Assembly (NCBI RefSeq): GCF_018139625.1
Contig: NZ_JAGSOH010000007.1
Span: forward strand, 47,579 to 111,578
Direction: 5' to 3'
Length of the DNA stretch: 64,000 nucleotides
Source of the DNA: Actinospica acidithermotolerans
GTDB taxonomy: Bacteria; Actinomycetota; Actinomycetes; Streptomycetales; Catenulisporaceae
The notes under the pieces were generated by a model, which was not told the DNA's origin, did no database searches, and was given only the letters and a program-made list of their open reading frames with translations. A program made the translations under genes and the position numbers. Below are positions 26,680 to 34,058 of this stretch, piece by piece (position 1 is the stretch's first letter; the number at the start of each line of letters is the position of its first letter).

Positions 26680-27911
26680 CCACGTCCCGGGCGATCGAGG
26701 CCGCCGTGCGCGGGCGCCGGCCGGCCCAGGTCGTCGCGCTGTTCGACGGGATGGAGGAAGGGCACGAGCGGACGGCGTACCGGACGTGCGCCTGCCGCGC
26801 GCTGGAGGCCGCCGACCGCCGGGAGGCCGCCGTATCCGTCGACGTGCTCCGGCGGCTGCTGGGCTGCGCGGCCTGGATCGAGGGCCACACGACGCACCTG
26901 CACCGCGTGCAGATCCCCGACCTGCTCGGCCACTCGGGCGCCGCCGACCTGGTCGACCGCGAAGCCGCCGCCGTGCGCCGCGGGCTCGACCTGCACCTCG
27001 CCGGGCTGGAGCTGGCGGAGGCGGTCGGCGAGGACGCGCTGCGCGTCGGCGGTCCCGCGCACCCGCCGGAACCCGCCGCGCTGACCGTGGTGCGCGGGCG
27101 GCTCGAGGACACGGTCGACGCGGCCCTGCGCACCGTCGGCTGGATCGCCGGAATCGACGTGCCGGCGTCGATGCTCGACATCCCCCTGCTGGTGCTCGAC
27201 GATCCGGTCCCCGGCCCGGTCGCGCACGGCCGCGCCCGCTATCCGCTCGACGGCGGGGTCGGCGTGCTGACCAGTACCGGGCTCGGCTTCCCGCTCAGCG
27301 AGTTCGAGTCGTACATCAGCCGTCCGCGCAGCGGGCCGCCACGCGCCGGACGGGCCGCTCTGCGCGGCGCCAAGGCCTCGCTCACCGGCCCGCTGGCGCG
27401 CAACGCGCTCTGCGGCCGCTTCCTGCATCCGGCCGCCCGAGCCGCCGCCGACCTGGCCGGCCTGACGGCGGCCGAGCGCAACCCGTACCGCTCCGCGCTG
27501 ATCCGCGCCGTGGAACTGGTGCACGCGATCGAGGAGGCGGTCGTGCTGATCGACGGCTACCAGGTGCCGGATCCGCCGCGCCCGCAGCCGCCGGAGCAGG
27601 CACGCGCGGGCCGCGGTTTCGCCGCCGTCGAGAGCCCCTCCGGACTGCTCTACCAGCGCTTCGACGTGCTGCCCGACGGAACCGTCGGCGCGGTCAGGCT
27701 GATCCGGCCCGAGGAGCTGAACCGGACCGCCGTCGAACTGGACCTGCGGCGGGCCGAACGCACCGCCCGGCGCCGCGACCCGGACATCGGGCCGGAGGCG
27801 CTCGCGACGCTGCGCACCGAGCTGGCCCACACCTACGACCTCGCTGACGCGAGTCCCGCCCAGGGCGGGACCATCGGCCCTGACCGGAGGGCTCACCCGG
27901 CGAGACCGTAG
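26676..27911 (+). CDS. NiFe-hydrogenase large-subunit-like protein lacking nickel ligands
   Basis: A 411-residue protein with the fold markers of the NiFe hydrogenase large subunit: LLGCAAWIEGHTTHLHRV then PDLLG at 61-85 (family: SHxxHxYxLxxPDxLG) and NPYRSALIRAVELVHAIEE in the central region. The N-terminal RxCGxC motif is reduced to RTCACRALEAA at 37-46. The C-terminal DPCxxC reads DLADAS, with no cysteine. There is no small subunit or maturation gene, so it cannot hold the usual NiFe centre. Translationally coupled to ppdK (ATGA). The role is unknown; family membership is from motif alignment by eye. Confidence 0.68.
   Translation: MTTSRAIEAAVRGRRPAQVVALFDGMEEGHERTAYRTCACRALEAADRREAAVSVDVLRRLLGCAAWIEGHTTHLHRVQIPDLLGHSGAADLVDREAAAVRRGLDLHLAGLELAEAVGEDALRVGGPAHPPEPAALTVVRGRLEDTVDAALRTVGWIAGIDVPASMLDIPLLVLDDPVPGPVAHGRARYPLDGGVGVLTSTGLGFPLSEFESYISRPRSGPPRAGRAALRGAKASLTGPLARNALCGRFLHPAARAAADLAGLTAAERNPYRSALIRAVELVHAIEEAVVLIDGYQVPDPPRPQPPEQARAGRGFAAVESPSGLLYQRFDVLPDGTVGAVRLIRPEELNRTAVELDLRRAERTARRRDPDIGPEALATLRTELAHTYDLADASPAQGGTIGPDRRAHPARP
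27853..27871. repeat. Short perfect palindrome overlapping a DevR-like box
   Basis: GTCCCGCCC-A-GGGCGGGAC. The right arm shares GGGAC with the box at 27867-27880, so a hairpin or an overlapping second binding site is possible. Confidence 0.5.
27867..27880 (+). promoter_or_regulatory. DevR-like box inside 3' end of hydrogenase-like gene
   Basis: GGGAC-CATC-GGCCC, 69 bp before the chosen USP start. It lies within the last ten or so codons of the upstream gene. Confidence 0.6.
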
Positions 27912-27949
27912 AGGTGAGAAGTACTCACTCGAGATGCCTGGAGCCTGCC

Positions 27950-28858
27950 ATGACCGAGAACGAGATCAGAGAAGAGGAGGAGCCGCGCCGACCGGTGGTG
28001 GTCGGTGTGGACCGCTCGGAGAACGCCGCCCGCGCCGCGCGGTGGGCCGCGCGCGAGGCGCTGGCCCGGCACGCGCCGCTGACCGTGGTGAACGCGCTGG
28101 ACCTGCCGACCGACGCTTCACTCCCCCTCGAACCGCCGGAGTTCGCGCTGAAGGAACGCAAGGCCGGGGTCGAGTTCGCCGAATCCGCCGCGGCCGACCT
28201 GCGCGCCGAGTTCCCCGGCCTGGAGATCGTTGCCGAGGTCTCCGACCTGGCGCCCGCCCGGACGCTCAACACCCTGAGTTCGGACGCCGCGCTCCTGGTC
28301 ACCGGCACCCGCGGTCACGGCGGGTTCTCCGGGATGCTGCTCGGCTCGGTCAGCCGCAGGCTCGCCGCGCACGCGCACACCCCCCTCGTCGTGGTGCGCG
28401 GCTACGAGTCGGAGGACCTGATCGACGAGGTCGTGCTCGGTGTCGAGGACGCCGAGTCCGCGGCGGCGATCCGGTTCGCGTTCGAAGCGGCCCAGCGCTA
28501 CGGATCGAGCCTGCACGCGGTGCGCGCCTGGTCCCCGCGCCCGACCTACGCCGCGCCGGCCGGGCCGTTCTTCGCCGAGTACGAGGAGTTCCAGGCCGAC
28601 GAGCGCAAGGCGGTCGAGCAACTGCTCGCCCCGTTCCACAGCTCGTATCCCGAGGTGCACGTGCAGATCACCGCGGCGCGCGGCAACCCGGTCCCCGTGC
28701 TCGTCGAGACCGCCCGCAACACGCGGCTGATCGTCGTCGGCTCGCACCGCCGCCGCGGACCGCTCGCCGTCGGCGCCGGCTACGTCGTCGACGGGCTGCT
28801 CGCCCACTCGCCGACGCCGGTCGCCGTCGTCCCGATCACCTCGACGGCAGCGCAGTGA
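27950..28858 (+). CDS. Universal stress protein, tandem two-domain
   Basis: A 302-residue two-domain USP. Domain 1 ATP motif GTRGHGGFSGMLLGSVSRRL; domain 2 end GSHRRRGPLAVGAGYV. Closely similar to the USPs at 17862 and 47872, so they probably arose by duplication within the island. I chose the ATG with GGAG 7 bp upstream; an upstream GTG (27914) would add 12 unrelated residues. Confidence 0.93.
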   Translation: MTENEIREEEEPRRPVVVGVDRSENAARAARWAAREALARHAPLTVVNALDLPTDASLPLEPPEFALKERKAGVEFAESAAADLRAEFPGLEIVAEVSDLAPARTLNTLSSDAALLVTGTRGHGGFSGMLLGSVSRRLAAHAHTPLVVVRGYESEDLIDEVVLGVEDAESAAAIRFAFEAAQRYGSSLHAVRAWSPRPTYAAPAGPFFAEYEEFQADERKAVEQLLAPFHSSYPEVHVQITAARGNPVPVLVETARNTRLIVVGSHRRRGPLAVGAGYVVDGLLAHSPTPVAVVPITSTAAQ

Positions 28859-28882
28859 ACAGTGAACACGGCGCGCAGCGCT

Positions 28883-28911
28883 GAGGGGCGGGTCCGAAGG
28901 ACCCGCCCCTC
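28883..28911. terminator. Bidirectional terminator hairpin
   Basis: GAGGGGCGGGTCC / GGACCCGCCCCTC, 13-bp perfect stem with a GAA loop, between convergent USP (plus) and CBS-BON (minus) genes. Confidence 0.9.
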
Positions 28912-28931
28912 GACGCGTCGCCGTGTCGGAT

Positions 28932-29615
28932 TCAGAACAGCGGACTGACCTGCGGCCTGCGGTCGTCGGTGGTCCAGCGCAGCAGGTCGACGACGTCGAC
29001 CACCCCCGCGATCCGCCGCGAGGCCTCGACGAGGTAGAGCGCGTCCGAGGCCATCCGGACCCGGCCCTCCAGCGTCACCACGCCGCTCTCGACCGTCACC
29101 TCGACCTCGTCCGGATCCTCGATGCGCCCCGCGAGGACCTCGGTGAGCACGTCCTCGCGGATCGGCTTGTCCTCGCGCATGAATTCGCCGATCAGGTCTC
29201 CGCGCGAGACGATGCCGACCACGATCCCCCGCTTGTCCACGACGGGCAGGTGCGAGACGTCGTGCCGGCGCATCAGGTAGGCGGCGCGGAAGACGGTGTC
29301 CTCCGGCGTGACGGTGACCGCGCGGTGCGACATCAGCCGCGCCGCCGTGGCCCCCTGCGCGGCGGCCTCGGTGCGCCGGCCGCGCGCGGTGATCCGCTCC
29401 CAGACCGAGCCGAGCGGCCCGTGGCCCAGGTGGGCGCGCTTGGCCAGCAGATCGGTGCGGGAGACCATGCCGACCGGATGCCCGAGGGCGTCGACCACCG
29501 GCACGGCGCCGACGTCGTGGCCGAGCATGGCCGAGGCGACGAGCCGGAACGGGGTGTAGGTGCGCACGCTCACGACGTCCTTCGTCATGATCTCGCGCAC
29601 CAGGTGGGTCTTCAT
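28932..29615 (-). CDS. CBS-pair plus BON domain protein
   Basis: A 227-residue protein. CBS 1 (VREIMTKDVVSVRTYTPFRL; VPVVDALGHPVGMVSRTDLL), a basic linker, CBS 2 (ARLMSHRAVTVTPEDTVFRA; LPVVDKRGIVVGIVSRGDLI), then BON (about 150-215; VEVTVESGVVTLEGRV). Same architecture as the proteins at 35716 and 44418. SD GGAGGA, 5 bp before the ATG. It follows the minus-strand USP by 12 bp and is probably cotranscribed with it from the box at 30266. Confidence 0.92.
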   Translation of the reverse strand: MKTHLVREIMTKDVVSVRTYTPFRLVASAMLGHDVGAVPVVDALGHPVGMVSRTDLLAKRAHLGHGPLGSVWERITARGRRTEAAAQGATAARLMSHRAVTVTPEDTVFRAAYLMRRHDVSHLPVVDKRGIVVGIVSRGDLIGEFMREDKPIREDVLTEVLAGRIEDPDEVEVTVESGVVTLEGRVRMASDALYLVEASRRIAGVVDVVDLLRWTTDDRRPQVSPLF

Positions 29616-29627
29616 CGAAATCCTCCT

Positions 29628-30182
29628 TCAGTGGTGGACCACCGGGATGCGGCCCTGGTACGGGTAGAGCGCCCGGCCGCCGATCAGGGGTTCGCGCTCC
29701 GCCGGCGCGCCGCGGTACACGGTCGCCGCGCCGACGGAATGCTCGGACACGATCACGACCGGGCATTCGGCGGAGGCGACGCAGGCCCGCGCCACCGGGC
29801 CGAGTTCCGGCGCCGGCCGGTAGGCGTCGCCGAGCCCATGGTGGTGGCCGCTTGCCTGGCCGAGCACGAGCATCCGCGCGCCGCGTGACCGGTGCACCAG
29901 CACCCGGCCGGGCACGCCGACCTCGAAGACCCGCTCCACCGGGCCGACACCCGACTGCCTGATCAGCTCCTTAATACGCTCGACGGCCTCGTCGGGCGGT
30001 ACCACGGAGCGCGCGCCGGAATCCGAGTACACCGCGTCGGCGCCGCGCGGATCGATGACGTACACCGCCGTCAGCGGGGCGTCGTGCGCCGCCGCCTCCC
30101 GCGCCGCCCACACGAGGGCGTCCGCGGAGGCGCCGGTCAGGTCGAGCCCGACGACGACCGGGGCCGGGTGAATCGTGGTCAC
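29628..30182 (-). CDS. Universal stress protein, single domain
   Basis: A 184-residue one-domain USP. VVVGLDLTGASADALVWAAR opens the domain. The ATP motif is diverged (GQASGHHHGLGDAYR in place of G-2X-G-9X-GS), then the usual ECPVVIVSEH strand and a 30-residue tail (PLIGGRALYPYQGRIPVVHH). The loss of the P-loop-like motif suggests it may not bind ATP. Start GTG with AAGGAG 9 bp upstream; an ATG 16 codons earlier is possible. Confidence 0.78.
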   Translation of the reverse strand: MTTIHPAPVVVGLDLTGASADALVWAAREAAAHDAPLTAVYVIDPRGADAVYSDSGARSVVPPDEAVERIKELIRQSGVGPVERVFEVGVPGRVLVHRSRGARMLVLGQASGHHHGLGDAYRPAPELGPVARACVASAECPVVIVSEHSVGAATVYRGAPAEREPLIGGRALYPYQGRIPVVHH

Positions 30183-30265
30183 CGTGATCAACTCCTTCAC
30201 GTCCGCCGCGCCGGCGGACCGCTGCCTCACACCTCAAACGTGGCGCCGCGGCGACGGGGAGGACA

Positions 30266-30279
30266 GAGTCCTTCGTCCC
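30266..30279 (-). promoter_or_regulatory. DevR-like box before USP/CBS-BON unit
   Basis: GGGAC-GAAG-GACTC on the minus strand, 84 bp before the chosen GTG start. First of three boxes in a 438-bp gene-free gap. Confidence 0.6.
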
Positions 30280-30356
30280 GCCGCGGCGGGGGCCTGAGGG
30301 CAGCTCTGCGCGCGGCGCGGCTGCCCGGCCGTCGGCGATCCGCGCACCGCCGACGC

Positions 30357-30370
30357 GGGACGAAGGACCC
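30357..30370. promoter_or_regulatory. DevR-like box, central in USP intergenic region
   Basis: GGGAC-GAAG-GACCC, identical to the box at 7869. It lies 251 bp before the plus-strand USP and 175 bp before the minus-strand USP, farther than usual from either. Confidence 0.55.
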
Positions 30371-30498
30371 TGCCACCGCCGACGGCACACGGCTCCAGGG
30401 TCCATGGCCGGTCCGGCGGGGAAACGGTTGCCCGGCCGAGGGATCGGGCCGGGTACGTCGGGCACGGCCGCCCTGCGGCCGTCCGACCCGCCGAAGCC

Positions 30499-30512
30499 GG
30501 GACCCTCGGCCC
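30499..30512 (+). promoter_or_regulatory. DevR-like box before single-domain USP
   Basis: GGGAC-CCTC-GGCCC, 108 bp before the USP ATG. Confidence 0.6.
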
Positions 30513-30620
30513 TGCCCGGGCGGCCGCGGCGGTGTTTGCCTGAAGTCACATCGAGCCGAACCCCCCCTCGGCCGACGCGCATGCGGCGCCGAACGGACTC
30601 TCGGAAGGAGCGCGGCAGCC

Positions 30621-31148
30621 ATGGAGAAGCCGGAACAGGACAATTCGAAGCACCCGCGGGTCGTCGTCAGCGTCGACCAATCGCTCTCCGGCTACGCGGC
30701 CTTGCGCGTCGCGGCGGGCGAGGCGCGGAGTAGGAACGTGCCGCTTCAGGCGGTCCGGGCGATGCCCGGGATCGGCATAGTCGACATGGAGTACGTCGAC
30801 GCGGCGTTCGAGGAGGCGCTCGGCGGCTACCCGGCGGGCGTCGAGGTCACCCGGATCGTGGCGTTCGACTCGACGAGCGGCGCGCTCGCCCGGCACGCGT
30901 CGGACCCGCGCGACCTGATCGTGGTCGGCAACGACGGCAGGGGAAGGCTGCGGGCCGCGTGGTTCGGATCCGTCGCGCGCTCGCTGCTCAAGCACGCGCG
31001 CTGCCAGGTCCTGGTCGTGCCGCCGCCGGAGATGCAGCGGGCCACCCGCCGCTCCCTGCGCAAGCTGCGCAGGCACCGGGCCGACGTCTGGGACCGGTTC
31101 GAGACCGAGGTGCCGCAGCTGCGCGGCCGGCCGTTCCAGGGCGCCTGA
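30621..31148 (+). CDS. Universal stress protein, single domain with basic tail
   Basis: A 175-residue protein. USP core (VVVSVDQSLSGYAALRVAAG; LIVVGNDGRGRLRAAWFGSV; ARCQVLVVPPP) followed by a 40-residue basic, Arg-rich tail (RRSLRKLRRHRADVWDRF) not found in ordinary USPs. The ATP motif is altered to GNDGRGRLRAAWFGS, which keeps G-2X-G and GS. The tail could bind nucleic acid or acidic lipid (inference). SD AAGGAG, 10 bp before the ATG. Confidence 0.85.
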   Translation: MEKPEQDNSKHPRVVVSVDQSLSGYAALRVAAGEARSRNVPLQAVRAMPGIGIVDMEYVDAAFEEALGGYPAGVEVTRIVAFDSTSGALARHASDPRDLIVVGNDGRGRLRAAWFGSVARSLLKHARCQVLVVPPPEMQRATRRSLRKLRRHRADVWDRFETEVPQLRGRPFQGA

Positions 31149-31160
31149 GTCCCGCCGGAC

Positions 31161-31174
31161 GGGCCGAAGGTCCC
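31161..31174 (+). promoter_or_regulatory. DevR-like box before oxidoreductase operon
   Basis: GGGCC-GAAG-GTCCC, 86 bp before the gamma subunit start. It probably drives the five-gene unit to 36402 and perhaps the USP beyond. Confidence 0.65.
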
Positions 31175-31259
31175 GCGGAGGCCGGACCCGACGACTCTGC
31201 TCCGGCGGCCCGGCGCGGCAGAGGATCGCAGTGACGGGAGTCGAGGAGCGGAGACGGCG

Positions 31260-31862
31260 ATGTACCGGATCAGAGTGCACGGGCGCGGCGGCCAGGGTGT
31301 CGTCACCGCCGCCGAGCTGATCGCGTGGGCCGCGATCTACGACGGGCGTTACGCCCTCGCGTTCCCGAGCTTCGGCTCCGAGCGCACCGGCGCGCCGGTC
31401 GAGGCGTACTGCAGCATCGGCGACGCGCCGATCCGCAGCCGCGAGCCCGTCGAGGCTCCGGACGCCGTGCTGGTGCTGGACGCGACACTGCTGAACCGGC
31501 CGAGGATCTTCACCGGACTACGGCCGGGCGGGCTGGTGCTGGTCGACAGCACGGCGCCGCTGGCCGTTCCCGGGGTTCCACAGCTGCGCACGGTGCCGGC
31601 CGCCCGGATCGCGCTGGCCCGGACCGGCCGCGCGATGGCGAACGTCCCCATGCTCGGCGCATTCGCCGCGGCCTCCGGGATCGTCAGCCTCGAGGCCGTG
31701 CACACCGCCGTCGGGAAGCGCTTCTCCGGGCCGGTGTCCCAGGCCAACCGGGACGCCGTCGACGAGGCCTACACGTACCTGACCGAAGCCGCGCGCGAGG
31801 CCGACGAGGTCGATGCGCCGAACGCCACCACCGCCTCACGGGAGGTCCACCATGTCGCCTGA
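31260..31862 (+). CDS. porC: 2-oxoacid:ferredoxin oxidoreductase gamma subunit
   Basis: A 200-residue gamma subunit with the family opening RIRVHGRGGQGVVTAAELIA and FPSFGSERTGAPVEAY. It forms a complex with the alpha and beta subunits encoded downstream, oxidising a 2-oxoacid (pyruvate most likely) to acyl-CoA + CO2 with reduction of ferredoxin. SD GGAG, 8 bp before the ATG. Its 3' end overlaps the alpha gene by 11 bp. The substrate (pyruvate versus 2-oxoglutarate or branched-chain) cannot be fixed from sequence. Confidence 0.93.
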   Translation: MYRIRVHGRGGQGVVTAAELIAWAAIYDGRYALAFPSFGSERTGAPVEAYCSIGDAPIRSREPVEAPDAVLVLDATLLNRPRIFTGLRPGGLVLVDSTAPLAVPGVPQLRTVPAARIALARTGRAMANVPMLGAFAAASGIVSLEAVHTAVGKRFSGPVSQANRDAVDEAYTYLTEAAREADEVDAPNATTASREVHHVA

Positions 31863-33066
31863 GCCGACCCTGGCCGCGGCGCGCAGGCCACTCGAGGGCT
31901 CGCGCGCGGTCGCCGAGACCGTGGCGCGCTGCCGGCCGCAGGTCGTGCCCGCCTACCCGATCTCCCCGCAGACGCACATCGTCGAGGGCGTCGGCGCCCT
32001 GGTGCGCGGCGGAGAGTTGGAACACTGCGAGTTCGTCACCGTGGAGTCGGAGTTCGGCGCGATGTCGGTGTGCATCGGGGCGAGCGCCGCCGGGGCGCGC
32101 ACGTACACCGCGACCTCCAGCCAGGGGCTGCTGTTCATGGCCGAGGCGCTGTACAACGCCTCGGGCCTCGGGCTGCCGATCGTGATGACGGTCGCGAACC
32201 GGGCGCTCGGCGCGCCGATCAACATCTGGAACGACCAGAGCGACTCGCTCTCGCAGCGCGACAGCGGCTGGATCCAGCTGTACGCGCGGGACAGCCAGGC
32301 CGCGTGCGACCTGCACCCGATCGCGTTCCGGCTGGCCGAGGAGCTGTCCGTGCCGGTGATGGTGTGCATGGACGGGTTCGTACTCACGCACGCCGTGGAG
32401 CCGCTCGACGTGCCGGGCCAGGAGGTCGTCGACGGGTTTCTGCCCCCTTACGCCCCCTGCCAGGTGCTGGACCCGGCGGCCCCGCTCTCGATCGGCGCGA
32501 TGGTCGGGCCCGAGGCATTCACCGAGGTGCGCTACCTGGCGCACCACCGGATGGAGACGGCGGTCCAGCGCTTCCCGGAGCTCGCCCGGCGGTACGCGAA
32601 GCTCGTCGGCCGGCCCGCGGAGGATCTGGCGCGCGGCTACCGGCTGGAGGACGCGCGGACCGTCGTGGTCGCGATGGGCTCGGTGCTCGGCACGCTCGAG
32701 GACGTCGTCGACGAGGCGCGCGGACGCGGGCTCGCGGTCGGCGCCGTCGAGCTGACCTGCTTCCGGCCCTTCCCGGCGGGCAAACTGCGCGAACTGCTGG
32801 TGGACGCCGAGCACGTGGTCGTACTCGAACGCGCCCTCTCCGTCGGCTCCGGCGGCATCCTGACCGCGGAGCTGGCCGCGGCGGGCGTCGGCGCGCACGC
32901 CCGGATCACGACCGTCATCGCCGGACTCGGCGGACGGCCGGTGACCGCGAAGGCGCTGCGCAAGCTGATCGCCGACGCGACGGCCCGGCGCCTGCCGCCG
33001 ATGGAGTTCCTCGACCTCGACCACGACCTGCTGCGCAGGGTCCACGCCAGGGAGAACGGGCGATGA
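31852..33066 (+). CDS. porA: 2-oxoacid:ferredoxin oxidoreductase alpha subunit
   Basis: A 404-residue alpha subunit. The opening AVAETVARCRPQVVPAYPIS, then ESEFGAMSVCIGASAAGART and SSQGLLFMAEALYNASGLGL, are the conserved pyrimidine-binding and substrate-site segments. The C-terminal transketolase-like domain includes FRPFPAGKLRELL. SD GGGAGG, 6 bp before the ATG, inside the end of the gamma gene. ATGA overlap with the beta gene keeps stoichiometry tight. Confidence 0.95.
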   Translation: MSPEPTLAAARRPLEGSRAVAETVARCRPQVVPAYPISPQTHIVEGVGALVRGGELEHCEFVTVESEFGAMSVCIGASAAGARTYTATSSQGLLFMAEALYNASGLGLPIVMTVANRALGAPINIWNDQSDSLSQRDSGWIQLYARDSQAACDLHPIAFRLAEELSVPVMVCMDGFVLTHAVEPLDVPGQEVVDGFLPPYAPCQVLDPAAPLSIGAMVGPEAFTEVRYLAHHRMETAVQRFPELARRYAKLVGRPAEDLARGYRLEDARTVVVAMGSVLGTLEDVVDEARGRGLAVGAVELTCFRPFPAGKLRELLVDAEHVVVLERALSVGSGGILTAELAAAGVGAHARITTVIAGLGGRPVTAKALRKLIADATARRLPPMEFLDLDHDLLRRVHARENGR

Positions 33067-34058
33067 GCGCCACGAAGGTGAAGTTCTACCAGGTCGGATC
33101 GTTCGCGGTGGGCAACCGGCTGCTGCCGTCCTCGGCCCGCTCGAACCAGTCCGACGCCCACCGCGCCGACAGCATCGTCTCCGGACACCGCGCCTGCCAG
33201 GGCTGCGGCGAGCTGCTCGGCGCGCGCTACGTGCTCGACACCGCGATGCGCGCCGCCGAGGGCAAGCTCGTCGTGGTCAACGCCACCGGCTGCCTGGAGG
33301 TGACCACCACCCCGTTCCCGGAGAGCGCGTGGCGGGTGCCGTGGCTGCACTCCCTGTTCGGCAACGCCCCGGCCGTCGCGTCCGGGGTGGCCGCCGCGCT
33401 CAGGGCGCAGGGGCGCACCGATGTCAGGGTGCTGGGCCAGGCCGGGGACGGCGGGACCGTGGACATCGGCCTCGGCTGCCTGTCCGGCATGTTCGAACGC
33501 GGCGACGACGTGCTGTTCGTGTGCTACGACAACGAGGCTTACATGAACACCGGAGTGCAGCGCTCCGGCGCCACTCCCCCGGCCGCGCGCACCGCGACCA
33601 CGCCGGTCGCCCCCGGGCACCCCGGCAACGAGTTCGGCCACGGCAAGGACGTGCCCGCCATCGCGATGGCGCACCGGATCCCCTACGTCGCCACGGCCAC
33701 CGTCGCCGACCTGCGCGACCTGGAGGCCAAGGTCGAGCGGGCGATGAGCCTGCACGGCCCCCGCTACCTGCACGTGCTGGTGCCCTGCCCGCTCGGCTGG
33801 GGGGCACCCGGCTCGCAGACCGTCCGGCTGGCCCGGCTGGCCACGGAATCGGGCCTGTTCCCGCTGATCGAGGCGATGGACGGCGAGCTGGTCGCGGCGA
33901 GCCCGATCCGGCGGCGGGTCCCGGTCGAGGAGTACCTGCGCGCGCAGGGCCGGTACGCGCACCTGTTCGGCGAGCCCGGCAGGCCGGACCTCGTCGCGCG
34001 CATCCAGGAGATCGCCGACCGCAACATCCGCGTCTACGGGCTGGAGCCAGTCTCATGA
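33063..34058 (+). CDS. porB: 2-oxoacid:ferredoxin oxidoreductase beta subunit (TPP-binding)
   Basis: A 331-residue beta subunit. It carries the proximal 4Fe-4S ligands (HRACQGCGE, NATGCLEV and a later VPCPLGW) and the thiamine diphosphate motif GDGGTVDIGLGCLSGMFERG with YDNEAYMNTG. Active-site and cluster residues look complete, so this should be a working enzyme. It lies between the alpha subunit and the GltD-like reductase, with 4-bp overlaps on both sides. Confidence 0.95.
   Translation: MSATKVKFYQVGSFAVGNRLLPSSARSNQSDAHRADSIVSGHRACQGCGELLGARYVLDTAMRAAEGKLVVVNATGCLEVTTTPFPESAWRVPWLHSLFGNAPAVASGVAAALRAQGRTDVRVLGQAGDGGTVDIGLGCLSGMFERGDDVLFVCYDNEAYMNTGVQRSGATPPAARTATTPVAPGHPGNEFGHGKDVPAIAMAHRIPYVATATVADLRDLEAKVERAMSLHGPRYLHVLVPCPLGWGAPGSQTVRLARLATESGLFPLIEAMDGELVAASPIRRRVPVEEYLRAQGRYAHLFGEPGRPDLVARIQEIADRNIRVYGLEPVS

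Larger units (their letters stand above)
30183..30620. other. Gene-free divergent regulatory region
   Basis: No convincing gene in 438 bp between divergent USP genes. It holds three DevR-like boxes (30266, 30357, 30499), the densest cluster in the window. An unrecognised short transcript from the central box is possible. Confidence 0.55.

Noticed and set aside
26676..27911. Functional NiFe hydrogenase
   Set aside because: Both Cys pairs that hold the NiFe centre are missing and there is no small subunit or hyp gene in the window.
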